A stretch of 64,000 nt of DNA, from positions 248,001 to 312,000 of the forward strand of contig NZ_JAJOMB010000003.1 in assembly GCF_021129305.1 (NCBI RefSeq), read 5' to 3'. Each line of letters opens with the position of its first letter. Position 1 is the first letter of the stretch. Under the pieces are notes generated by a model that saw nothing but the letters and a program-made list of their open reading frames with translations, was not told the DNA's origin and ran no database searches. A program made the position numbers and the translations under genes. The DNA comes from Kineosporia babensis (GTDB lineage Bacteria > Actinomycetota > Actinomycetes > Actinomycetales > Kineosporiaceae). Shown here one piece after another: positions 35,017 to 42,423 of the stretch.

Positions 35017-35724
35017 ATGCACCCGATCGTTCGCACCGCCCGGATCACCGGACTGCTCTACCTGGGCATCGTCTTCACCGGCATCGGATTCTACTTCCTG
35101 CTGCTGCCCGAGCTTTTCGCGGCCGACAAGCCCGGCCTGACCATGGCCAACCTGACTCAGCACGAGGGCCTGGCCCGCGCGATCGTCGCCGTGGAACTGC
35201 TCATGGTCATCGTCCAGACCCTCACCGCGGTCTGGTTCTACCTCCTGTTCCGCCCGGCCACCCCCTCCGCCGCAGCCGGCATCGCGGCCTTCGGCCTGGT
35301 CAACGCGGTCGTCGCGCTGGTCAGCGCCGGCCTGCTGGCCACCGCGCTGCAGATCTCGCTCGATCCCTTCGGCGACGCCACCTTCACCGCGCACACGCTC
35401 TACCTGATCAGCGACAACATCTGGGACGTCGGGGCCCTGTTCTTCGGCCTGTGGCTGATCCCGATGGGCTGGTGTGTCCTGCGCTCGGGGTGGATGCCGG
35501 CCGCCCTCGGCTGGATCCTGGTGGCCGGTGGGGTCGGTTACATCCTGAGCGCCTTCGTCCGCTATCTCCTACCCGACGCCGACCTCGTCGCCGAGGCCCT
35601 TGCCTATCCCGCCACCGTGGGCGAGTTCTGGATGGTCGGTTACCTGCTCATCCACGGGGTCCGCCGACGAGCCCTCGGCCAGGTTTCCGTCAGCCCGGCC
35701 GCACCGGCACCGACAACTGCCTGA
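35017..35724 (+). CDS. DUF4386-type multispanning membrane protein
   Basis: 235 residues with about six hydrophobic segments. The N-terminal RITGLLYLGIVFTGIGFYFL, the region HTLYLISDNIWDVGALFFGL and GWMPAALGWILVAGGVGYIL are the marks of DUF4386 proteins. It is the third gene of the HTH operon. ATG at 35017 has AAGGAG 7 nt upstream; a GTG at 34987 would overlap the HTH stop but places that site inside the gene. Function unknown. Confidence 0.85.
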   Translation: MHPIVRTARITGLLYLGIVFTGIGFYFLLLPELFAADKPGLTMANLTQHEGLARAIVAVELLMVIVQTLTAVWFYLLFRPATPSAAAGIAAFGLVNAVVALVSAGLLATALQISLDPFGDATFTAHTLYLISDNIWDVGALFFGLWLIPMGWCVLRSGWMPAALGWILVAGGVGYILSAFVRYLLPDADLVAEALAYPATVGEFWMVGYLLIHGVRRRALGQVSVSPAAPAPTTA

Positions 35725-35731
35725 ACCCCAA

Positions 35732-35776
35732 CCGATGGACGTTTGTGCTCGCCTCGGTGAGCACGACGTCCATCGG
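35732..35776 (+). terminator. Long imperfect hairpin, probable terminator of the DUF4386 operon
   Basis: CCGATGGACGT (35732-35742) pairs with ACGTCCATCGG (35766-35776); inside it GTGCTC (35745-35750) pairs with GAGCAC (35759-35764), leaving an asymmetric bulge and an 8-nt loop. It starts 8 nt after the stop codon. No U-run. Confidence 0.65.
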
Positions 35777-36004
35777 TCTGTGCTGACTGGCCGTGCACCC
35801 CCGCATGAATGAATTTCACAGGATCCAGCCCACCAAGATCCCCACAGCCAGCCACCGGCCGACCACTGCCCGTGCTTCACCCCAGCTCAGCAGGGGGGTG
35901 GCGAATATTTTCACAAAGACCTTCCGGCGGGCCCGCACAGCCGGCACACACTCCATTGACAGCGGCGAAACACCTCCGCAATCTCCTCGTATCGCTTCTC
36001 GGCG

Positions 36005-36021
36005 CTGACTCCAAAAGTCAG
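36005..36021. promoter_or_regulatory. Palindrome upstream of the cellulase gene, candidate operator
   Basis: CTGACT and AGTCAG arms (36005-36010, 36016-36021) around a 5-nt centre. A further CAGTCAGC follows. It may control the cellulase; the LacI protein at 37954 is a candidate but no matching site was found near its own gene. Confidence 0.35.
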
Positions 36022-36104
36022 TCAGCGTCACCCGGTTCAGCCGACCGGTAGGTCCGTCGCGGTCATTCGCCGTTGCGGTGGATCGAGCCATCAGGAGAAA
36101 ACGC

Positions 36105-37877
36105 ATGAACAAACTCAGGGAACGTGTGGGACGACTGCGCCCACAACGTCTGTTGGCCGGCGCAGCGGCCGTGGCAGTGGTGGGCGCGGGGGTATCGCTC
36201 ATATCGAGCGGTGCGGCCGTCGCCGCGCCCGGATGCTCGGTGGCCTACTCGGCGAACTCCTGGGGTTCCGGCTTCACCGCCAGCATCGACATCACCAATG
36301 CCGGTGACCCGATCACCAGCTGGACCCTGGAGTTCGACTACGCCGGCAACCAGGCCGGGGGCTCGGCCTGGGGTGGCACGCTGACCCAGACCGGCAAGCA
36401 CGTGAAGATCGTCAACGCCGCCTACAACGGCAGTCTGGCCACCGGCGCCAAGACGAACGTCGGCTTCAACGGCACGTATTCGGGGACCAACGCCAACCCG
36501 ACCAGCTTCACCCTCAACGGTGTCGCCTGCAACGGCGGTACCAACCCGTCGCCGACGCCCACGGTCGAGCCGACCGTCGAGCCCACGGTCGAACCCACCC
36601 CTCAGCCCGGTACCCACCTCGACAACCCTTACGCAGGGGCGAAGTGGTACGTCAACCCGGACTGGTCGGCCAAGGCCGCGGCCGAGCCGGGCGGCAGCGC
36701 GATCTCGAACCAGCCCACCGCCGTCTGGCTGGACACCATCGCCGCCATCAACGCTCCCGCCGGTTCCGGCTACACCACCAGCCTGCGAGGCCATCTCGAC
36801 AACGCCCTGGCCCAGAACGCGACTCTCGCCCAGTTCGTCATCTACAACCTGCCCGGCCGGGACTGCGCGGCGCTGGCCTCCAACGGTGAGCTCGGGCCGA
36901 CGGAGATCAACCGCTACAAGACCGATTACATCGACCCGATCGCGGCGATCCAGGCCGACCCGAAGTACGCCTCGATCCGGATCGTCAACATCGTCGAGAT
37001 CGACTCCCTGCCGAACCTGGTGACCAACGCGGGCAGCGCCGCCGGTTCCACCGAGGCCTGCCGGACGATGCTGGCCAACGGCAACTACTCCACCGGTATC
37101 GCCTACGCCCTCTCGAAACTGCGTGCGGCCGGCTCGAACACCTACAACTACATCGACGCCGCACACCACGGCTGGCTCGGCTGGGACAGCAACTTCGCCC
37201 CGGCGGCGACCCTGTTCGCCGAAACCGCGAAGAAGGCCACCGGCGGCGTCAACACGGTGGACGGCTTCATCACCAACACCGCCAACTACTCGGCCCTGAG
37301 CGAGCCGTTCGTCAAGATCGGCACCACCGTCAACGGCACCACCGTGCGGCAGTCGAAGTGGCTGGACTGGAACCAGTACACCGACGAGCTGACCTTCGCC
37401 CAGGCGTTCCGCAACCAGCTGGTCTCGGCCGGATTCAACTCCAACATCGGGATGCTGATCGACACCTCCCGCAACGGCTGGGGCGGTTCCGCCCGGCCCA
37501 CCGCGGCCAGCACCTCGAACGACCTGAACACCTTCGTGGACGCCTCGCGGATCGACCGGCGGATCCACGCAGGCAACTGGTGCAACCAGAGCGGTGCCGG
37601 TATCGGCGAACGCCCGAAGGCAGCCCCGGCCAGCGGGATCGACGCCTACACCTGGATCAAGCCGCCGGGTGAGTCGGACGGTTCCAGCTCGCTGATCCCG
37701 ACCGGCCCGAACAACCCGGGCGGCAAGGGCTTCGACCGGATGTGCGACCCGACCTACACCGGTAACGACCGCAACGGCAACAGCCTGAGCGGCGCCCTGC
37801 CCAACGCCCCGGTCTCCGGGGCCTGGTTCTCGGCCCAGTTCCGCCAGCTCCTGGCCAACGCCCACCCAGCGCTGTGA
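36105..37877 (+). CDS. Secreted CBM2-GH6 cellulase
   Basis: 590 residues: signal peptide (about 1-40, cleavage near AVAAPG), CBM2 cellulose-binding module (about 42-142, with Cys at both ends: GCSVAYSANSWGSGF to NGVACNGG and exposed Trp), a PT/VE-rich linker (to about 170) and a GH6 catalytic domain. In the latter FVIYNLPGRDCAA carries the proton-donor Asp and YTWIKPPGESDG the usual Asp of the C-terminal loop; IVEIDSLPNL and DTSRNGWGG are family marks. GH6 enzymes invert beta-1,4-glucan links, releasing cello-oligosaccharides. ATG at 36105 follows AGGAG at 7 nt spacing. A strong terminator follows. It faces the LacI gene convergently. Confidence 0.95.
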   Translation: MNKLRERVGRLRPQRLLAGAAAVAVVGAGVSLISSGAAVAAPGCSVAYSANSWGSGFTASIDITNAGDPITSWTLEFDYAGNQAGGSAWGGTLTQTGKHVKIVNAAYNGSLATGAKTNVGFNGTYSGTNANPTSFTLNGVACNGGTNPSPTPTVEPTVEPTVEPTPQPGTHLDNPYAGAKWYVNPDWSAKAAAEPGGSAISNQPTAVWLDTIAAINAPAGSGYTTSLRGHLDNALAQNATLAQFVIYNLPGRDCAALASNGELGPTEINRYKTDYIDPIAAIQADPKYASIRIVNIVEIDSLPNLVTNAGSAAGSTEACRTMLANGNYSTGIAYALSKLRAAGSNTYNYIDAAHHGWLGWDSNFAPAATLFAETAKKATGGVNTVDGFITNTANYSALSEPFVKIGTTVNGTTVRQSKWLDWNQYTDELTFAQAFRNQLVSAGFNSNIGMLIDTSRNGWGGSARPTAASTSNDLNTFVDASRIDRRIHAGNWCNQSGAGIGERPKAAPASGIDAYTWIKPPGESDGSSSLIPTGPNNPGGKGFDRMCDPTYTGNDRNGNSLSGALPNAPVSGAWFSAQFRQLLANAHPAL

Positions 37878-37901
37878 TCCGGGCTCGGTAGCACCTGAAC
37901 G

Positions 37902-37940
37902 CCCCGTCCCGGCCGGAATTCTCGGTCGGGACGGGGTTTT
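37902..37940 (+). terminator. Terminator after the cellulase gene
   Basis: CCCCGTCCCG (37902-37911) pairs with CGGGACGGGG (37927-37936), extended by weaker pairing inside, then TTTT at 37937-37940. Confidence 0.88.
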
Positions 37941-37953
37941 CCAGGCCAGGTTC

Positions 37954-38934
37954 CTAGGTGGACGAGCGGATGACCAGTTCGGTGTCGAGGATCTGATCCT
38001 CGGCCGGCCGGCCGCCGGAGACGACCTGCTCGAAAAGCAGTTCGGCAGCCAAGGCCCCGAGCCGCTCGACCGGCTGGCGCACCGTGGTCAGCGGCGGATC
38101 GGTGAACGCGGCGGCGGTCACGTCGTCGAAGCCGATGATGGCCACGTCGCCGGGAATCCGCCGACCGGCCTGACGCAGAGCCATCATCGCGCCGATCGCC
38201 ATCGGATCCGAAGCAGCGAAGACGGCGTCCAGGTTCGGGGCTTGATCGAGCAGCAGTCGCATGGCGTTCTTCCCGCCCCGCGGAGTGAAGTCCCCGGCCG
38301 CGACCAGAGGTGGCCGGCCGGCTTCGGCGAGCGCATCGAGATATCCCGTGAGCCGATCCCGGGCGGCCGGCAGATCCGACGGACCGGCGATCAGGGCAAT
38401 TTTCTTGCGGGTCTTCAGCAGCAGCTCGACGGCAGCCCGTGCTCCGCCGCGGTTGTCCACGTCGACGAAGGGCATGTGCACCCCTTCCACCGGACGCCCG
38501 GCGGCGCGGATCGGTAGTCGGGTGCCGGCCAGAGTCAGGGCCAATGGATGCGGGCCGTGCACCGAGACCAGCAGAACCCCGTCCGATCCTCCGCCGAGCA
38601 GGTGCTTCTCCGTAGAGGCGAAGACCGGGCTGGCCGCCGACAGCAGCGGCAACGGGACACCACGCCCGGCCAGGTAGGTCTCGGCCCCACTGATGAAGCG
38701 CAGGAAGAACGGGTCGTTGAACATTCGGGTGGTGGGCTCGCAGACCACCGCGGCAATGATCGGTGGATGCCGGCTGTCGCCGGGTCTTTCCCCGCGACGG
38801 AGATATCCCAGACGCGAGACCGCCGAATAAACCTGCCGTCGAGTGGTGTCGCTAACGTGCGCCGAACCACTCAACACACGAGAGACCGTGGCCGGAGAAA
38901 CACCTGCTTCCGCGGCGACCTCAACCATGGTCAT
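37954..38934 (-). CDS. LacI-family repressor
   Basis: 326 residues. The N-terminal HTH and hinge (MTMVEVAAEAGVSPATVSRV, then LSGSAHVSDTTRRQVYSAVS) are followed by a periplasmic-binding-protein-like sensor domain with GAETYLAGRG, IIGFDDVTAAAFTDPPLTTV and VRQPVERLG, all typical LacI marks. The ligand is probably a sugar. It is convergent with the cellulase gene, so control of that enzyme is likely but not proven. ATG at 38934 or 38928; AAAGGAG is about 18 nt upstream of the first, too far for a normal site. Two palindromes with TGCAC half-sites lie upstream and may be its own operators. Confidence 0.88.
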   Translation of the reverse strand: MTMVEVAAEAGVSPATVSRVLSGSAHVSDTTRRQVYSAVSRLGYLRRGERPGDSRHPPIIAAVVCEPTTRMFNDPFFLRFISGAETYLAGRGVPLPLLSAASPVFASTEKHLLGGGSDGVLLVSVHGPHPLALTLAGTRLPIRAAGRPVEGVHMPFVDVDNRGGARAAVELLLKTRKKIALIAGPSDLPAARDRLTGYLDALAEAGRPPLVAAGDFTPRGGKNAMRLLLDQAPNLDAVFAASDPMAIGAMMALRQAGRRIPGDVAIIGFDDVTAAAFTDPPLTTVRQPVERLGALAAELLFEQVVSGGRPAEDQILDTELVIRSST

Positions 38935-38965
38935 TTTCTTGGCCGTTGTCGTCTCCTTTGACGAC

Positions 38966-38983
38966 CTGCACTGCCTCGTGCAG
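38966..38983. promoter_or_regulatory. Palindrome upstream of the LacI gene, candidate operator
   Basis: CTGCAC and GTGCAG arms around TGCCTC, 32 bp before the ATG. Candidate autoregulatory site. Confidence 0.4.
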
Positions 38984-39012
38984 GGTGGGCAAGCAATTAG
39001 CTGAATGGTCAC

Positions 39013-39027
39013 ATGCACTCGGTGCAT
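39013..39027. promoter_or_regulatory. Second TGCAC palindrome upstream of the LacI gene
   Basis: ATGCAC and GTGCAT arms around TCG. It shares the TGCAC/GTGCA half-sites with the site at 38966-38983 but has a shorter centre. Confidence 0.35.
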
Positions 39028-39250
39028 CGGCAAGAGTGACCTGTCGTTGGGCGTTCCCGCTCCGGGAGCTTGTGCAGTTCAAAGATTTTCCGGGATTTCG
39101 GGGCAACCTTTTGCCGGCGCCGGACGACCGTCACGGCAGGATCGTTGTGGGCCGATTTCTTTCTCGGCCAGAAGTACGGGTGGGACTTTGTGCGAGGTCT
39201 GATTCCTGAATGCTTTTTTTGGGGGGGGGTGGAGAGACGTCCGACGTAAT

Positions 39251-39967
39251 TCAGCCGAGGCGCCGCGTCGGCCACCGCGCGAGATCTGCCTCCAGGAGCG
39301 CCGGGTCGCGCAGAGGTGGCACCTCATCGAGGATTTCGAGTCGGGTGATCCGCTCGATGCGGAAACCGCGGATCGCATCGCGGAGCCGGCACCAACCGGC
39401 CAGCAACCAGGTGTCCCCCGCGCGCACAAGTCCCATCGTCTCGACATCACGTTCGGTGCTGGTGGCCGGATCCGGGCCACCGTTCGCATCCTCACCCAGG
39501 TAGGTCAGCCGCACCACGCGCCGGGCGGCGATCACGTCGGAGAGCATCCCCAGCGGCACAACGTCATCCGTCGCCGCGACGGCGTCGATGACCTGCATCA
39601 TTCCGAGCATCTTCTGGACCGGTGCTCGGTGTTCCTCATTCATGACGGCAGCGATCTTGGCGTGGGCCCGCCGGGCGGCTCCTTGGTACGGAGAGGATTC
39701 CAGGAGCGCGAGCCCGGCGAGCACTGCCAACGACTCGGCGGCCGACAGATTCAGCGGAGGCAGGGAGTACTCACGCAGGATCGAGTAGCCACCGGCCACT
39801 CCGTGGTCCGCGTAGATTGGCACTCCGGACAGCTGGAGCGATTTGATGTCACGCTCGATGGTTCGCGTGGATACCTCGAACTCGCCGGCGAGCCGAGCGG
39901 CGGACCACGGCCGACGCGCTCCGCGGAGCAGGTCGACAAGGGCATACTGCCGCTCGGCTCGCTTCAT
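39251..39967 (-). CDS. HTH/WYL-domain regulator (YafY-like)
   Basis: 238 residues: N-terminal winged HTH (KRAERQYALVDLLRGARRPW, then STRTIERDIKSLQLSGVPIY and GVAGGYSILREY) and a WYL domain (about 140-215: RVVRLTYLGEDANGG, with the diagnostic region in WLLAGWCRLRDAIRGFRIER). WYL domains bind nucleic acid or small ligands. Members of this subgroup typically repress an adjacent small enzyme gene; the SnoaL-like gene at 40005 is the neighbour on the same strand, upstream by 37 bp, so they may be co-transcribed. ATG at 39967. Confidence 0.88.
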   Translation of the reverse strand: MKRAERQYALVDLLRGARRPWSAARLAGEFEVSTRTIERDIKSLQLSGVPIYADHGVAGGYSILREYSLPPLNLSAAESLAVLAGLALLESSPYQGAARRAHAKIAAVMNEEHRAPVQKMLGMMQVIDAVAATDDVVPLGMLSDVIAARRVVRLTYLGEDANGGPDPATSTERDVETMGLVRAGDTWLLAGWCRLRDAIRGFRIERITRLEILDEVPPLRDPALLEADLARWPTRRLG

Positions 39968-40004
39968 GCCTCAAGTCTGGCAGGCAACTGCCCGAGGTCC
40001 GGCG

Positions 40005-40403
40005 TCAGCTGCGCATACTGCGCTGTCCGCCGACCGACCAGGCCCGCCGGATCCGGCCGTCCGCGTCGAAGTCGAACACGTCAACCCCGCCTACGTGCAA
40101 CTCGCCCATCTCCATGTCCCACAGCAGCCGGCCATGGTCGCCGTCGATGGCGTCGGCGATGTTCGTGAAGACGACGCCCGGGTGCTGTCCGTGCCACCAG
40201 GCGAGGTACTTCGCAAAGTCCTCGGCGGTGCGGATCTCGTCCGCGGGGGTCGACCCGTCGGCCTCGGTCATCGCGAAATGAATACGGAAGTCGTCCGCGC
40301 AGATCTCTCGCGCGATCTCGCCGTCGGTGTTCCACATCTTCAGCCAGAGGTCGAGCGAGTGCCGGGCGGTCGAGCTGGTCGTGGGGTTCGCGTTCTCGGT
40401 CAT
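40005..40403 (-). CDS. SnoaL/NTF2-like protein
   Basis: 132 residues, a cone-shaped NTF2-like fold: DLWLKMWNTDGEIAREICAD, FRIHFAMTEADG, AEDFAKYLAWWHGQHPGVVF, GRLLWDMEMGELHVGGVDVF and the C-terminal DADGRIRRAWSVGG. Such proteins act as polyketide cyclases, ketosteroid isomerase-like enzymes or simple ligand binders. ATG at 40403 has GAAGAG upstream; the frame is open to 40751 but that part overlaps a divergent gene. It is upstream of the WYL regulator gene on the same strand. Substrate unknown. Confidence 0.8.
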   Translation of the reverse strand: MTENANPTTSSTARHSLDLWLKMWNTDGEIAREICADDFRIHFAMTEADGSTPADEIRTAEDFAKYLAWWHGQHPGVVFTNIADAIDGDHGRLLWDMEMGELHVGGVDVFDFDADGRIRRAWSVGGQRSMRS

Positions 40404-40638
40404 GCCTGCACTCTTCGGCCCCGACGCGACAACAGTATGTCGGTGCTCCGGAAACTCGCTCGGCGGTCCGATCGGCGGGAGCAACTCCTCGACGGCCGGT
40501 TCAGGCGGCCGGTTCAGGTAACGACTCGACTTCGTTCCATCATTTGCCAGGCAGAGCCCGGGCCGGTCACCAATACTGACTCGCGCCCAGACCCACCATG
40601 ACGACTGCGGACCGACATCCGCGGAGTGTGAGAATTCA

Positions 40639-41034
40639 ATGACGTACAACCCGAGCCAGACGTACGCCCCGGCCTCGTACAACGGGCCCCTGCCGAAGCG
40701 CCGCAACATCTTCGCCGTGTGGCTGGGCCTGCCCCTGATCACCCTGGGCATCTACAACCTGGTCTGGTACTACAAGATCAACAACGAGACGCGGATCAAC
40801 CCGGCCTCCGACGTCAACCCGGTCGTCTCGCTGATCGCAGTGACTTTCGGGGCGTGGATCCTGGTGCCGCCGTTCGTCAGCATCTACCGCACCGGGCAGC
40901 GCATCGCGGGCGCCCAGCAGGCGGCCGGGCTGCCGCCCACCTGCAACCCGGTGCTGGGACTGGTGCTGATCTTCGTGTTCGGCACCTTCCCGCTGTACTA
41001 CCAGTCCGAGATGAACAAGATCGCCTCGCGCTGA
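40639..41034 (+). CDS. DUF4234 membrane protein
   Basis: 131 residues: a Pro/Tyr-rich cytoplasmic N-terminus, then three hydrophobic segments (about 23-43, 60-82, 103-123). The NIFAVWLGLPLITLGIYNLV segment followed by WYYKINNE is the DUF4234 signature. Function unknown. ATG at 40639 comes 8 nt after GAGTGTGAG. Alone; convergent with the mannosidase-locus regulator, with a hairpin between them. Confidence 0.85.
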   Translation: MTYNPSQTYAPASYNGPLPKRRNIFAVWLGLPLITLGIYNLVWYYKINNETRINPASDVNPVVSLIAVTFGAWILVPPFVSIYRTGQRIAGAQQAAGLPPTCNPVLGLVLIFVFGTFPLYYQSEMNKIASR

Positions 41035-41042
41035 CCTCGTCC

Positions 41043-41081
41043 GGCGGTCGGGCCCGGCCAAGTCCTCCGAGCCCGACCGCC
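41043..41081. terminator. Bidirectional terminator between convergent genes
   Basis: GGCGGTCGGGC (41043-41053) pairs perfectly with GCCCGACCGCC (41071-41081); 17-nt loop. Between the DUF4234 gene and the convergent GntR-LacI gene. Confidence 0.6.
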
Positions 41082-41119
41082 CGCATCCGAGCCGTGCGCT
41101 GAAACGGCCGATCGGCTGG

Positions 41120-42304
41120 TCATTCTTCGGCTTCCGAAGCGCCCCGGCGAGCGGGTCTGGCTGCGCGCCCTTCAACCGGGCGACCCGGCTCCGGGCGCGT
41201 AAGGGACAGCATTCGCTGGCCTTTCCCGGCTGCTTTGAGGTGGGCCGTCAGCACCACGTGCCGCTTGGGCGCGGATGATCCGGAAAGCCTTTCGTGGACC
41301 AGTTTCGCTGCTTCCACCCCCATTTCCCGGGCCGGAAGCTGCGCGGCGACAGCGGCCAGCGGCGAAAGCCCTTCGGGGCCGCCGTCGTCCATGCTGGCCA
41401 GCTCGACGTGCCCGGGAAGCTCCAGTTCGGGGGTGACCAGATCCCCGATGAGCACGCCCATCGTTGCCGCATTGGCGCAGATGACGGCGCTCAGGCCCTC
41501 GGGTTCGGCGAACATCCTCTGCAGACGTTCCCGGCGCCGGGGCTGGGACATGTCGAAGTAGCTGTCCAGGACCGAACGCTCGGGAAGCTCGGGCAGCCCG
41601 GCCTCGCGCAGGGCACGAAAGTATCCGGTACGGCGGTCCCGAACGCTCGTGGTGTCCCGCTCGCTCCACAGCAGGGCCGGGGCGCGATGGCCACGGCCGA
41701 TGACGGCCGCGGTGACCTCGAAGCCGATGGCGAAGTCGTCGAAGACCACCGCATCGGTGGCGACGCCCGGGTAATAGCGATCCACCAGCACGACGGCAAC
41801 GCCTCGGGACTGTAGTTCGGTGACCACCCGGCCGGCCCGCGAGCCGTCCCACGGATACAGCACGACCGCATCGGCGCCGGACTCGGCGACCTCGAGAAGG
41901 GTTCTCTCCTCGTGGTTCTGGTCGCGGGTGTTCGCGACCAGGAGCCGGTGGCCCAGGCGCGCAGCCTCTGCGGCGAGGCCTCTCTGCAGAATGTGCTTGT
42001 GCCCATCGCTGTCCGGGCTGACATAGGCGATCGTCGTGGATCCCGGCCGGGCCCGGGCAAGGTCCGGGGGGCGGGGCGCGACGAAGGTGCCCTGGCCTCG
42101 CTTGCGAACCACGACCCCTTCGGCGACCAGTTCGCTCAGGGCCCGCACCGCCGTCGTGGTGGAGACCCCGAACTGCTCGACGATCTCGCGCTGGGTGACG
42201 AAGGGGGTGTCGGGATTGTACTCGCCACGGGCGATGGACTGCCGCAGAGTCTCTTTCACCCAGTGAAAGAGACTGACGCCGGGCGGTCGTGCTGGGGATG
42301 TCAT
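41120..42304 (-). CDS. GntR-type HTH/LacI-type sensor regulator of the mannosidase locus
   Basis: 394 residues. The N-terminal winged HTH is GntR type (YNPDTPFVTQREIVEQFGVS, then TTTAVRALSELVAEGVVVRK), and the C-terminal part (about 80-370) is a LacI-type sugar sensor (TIAYVSPDSDGHKHILQRGL, then VVLVDRYYPGVATDAVVFDD and AVICANAATMGVLIGDL). The combination matches AraR-like regulators. It is divergent from the GH38/ABC operon, which it most likely represses until a mannoside binds. ATG at 42304 has AGAGGCGAAG upstream. Its C-terminal 25 residues are Arg/Glu-rich and unlike the fold. Confidence 0.88.
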   Translation of the reverse strand: MTSPARPPGVSLFHWVKETLRQSIARGEYNPDTPFVTQREIVEQFGVSTTTAVRALSELVAEGVVVRKRGQGTFVAPRPPDLARARPGSTTIAYVSPDSDGHKHILQRGLAAEAARLGHRLLVANTRDQNHEERTLLEVAESGADAVVLYPWDGSRAGRVVTELQSRGVAVVLVDRYYPGVATDAVVFDDFAIGFEVTAAVIGRGHRAPALLWSERDTTSVRDRRTGYFRALREAGLPELPERSVLDSYFDMSQPRRRERLQRMFAEPEGLSAVICANAATMGVLIGDLVTPELELPGHVELASMDDGGPEGLSPLAAVAAQLPAREMGVEAAKLVHERLSGSSAPKRHVVLTAHLKAAGKGQRMLSLTRPEPGRPVEGRAARPARRGASEAEE

Positions 42305-42363
42305 GACTTCGCCTCTCACCGTGATGCCGCGCCCGCCTCCGGCAGAAGCTTCTCACGCATCGC

Positions 42364-42392
42364 TTGACGCATTAAAGGGTGATGCTTACGGT
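42364..42392 (+). promoter_or_regulatory. Promoter of the mannosidase operon
   Basis: TTGACG (42364-42369), 17-bp spacer, TACGGT (42387-42392), 31 bp before the GTG start. GTGATGC occurs at 42321-42327 and 42379-42385 and GCATCGC at 42357-42363, possible regulator half-sites that overlap the promoter. Confidence 0.55.
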
Positions 42393-42423
42393 CAAAAAGG
42401 GTAAATCTCAACGAGGAGGCCCC

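Larger units (their letters stand above)
35725..36104. other. Intergenic region, about 380 bp, before the cellulase gene
   Basis: Holds a long hairpin just after the DUF4386 stop (35732-35776) and, nearer the cellulase, a palindrome with CTGACT and AGTCAG arms (36005-36021) about 85 bp before the start codon. The remainder shows no gene. No match to the CebR-type box was seen. Confidence 0.5.
38935..39250. other. Intergenic region, about 315 bp, with palindromes and a homopolymer tract
   Basis: Upstream of the LacI gene: two palindromes (38966-38983 and 39013-39027). Further right, T7 directly followed by G9 (39214-39229), the only such tract in the window. No gene or RNA could be supported here. 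Confidence 0.5.

Noticed and set aside
36541-36610. Short tandem repeats (GTCGAGCCGACC-like), considered as a CRISPR or minisatellite
   Set aside because: They encode the PT/VE linker of the cellulase; there are no spacers.
36063-37865. 600-residue open frame antisense to the cellulase
   Set aside because: It is the Gly/Val/Arg-rich mirror of the CBM2-GH6 gene; high third-position GC keeps antisense frames open. No domain is seen.
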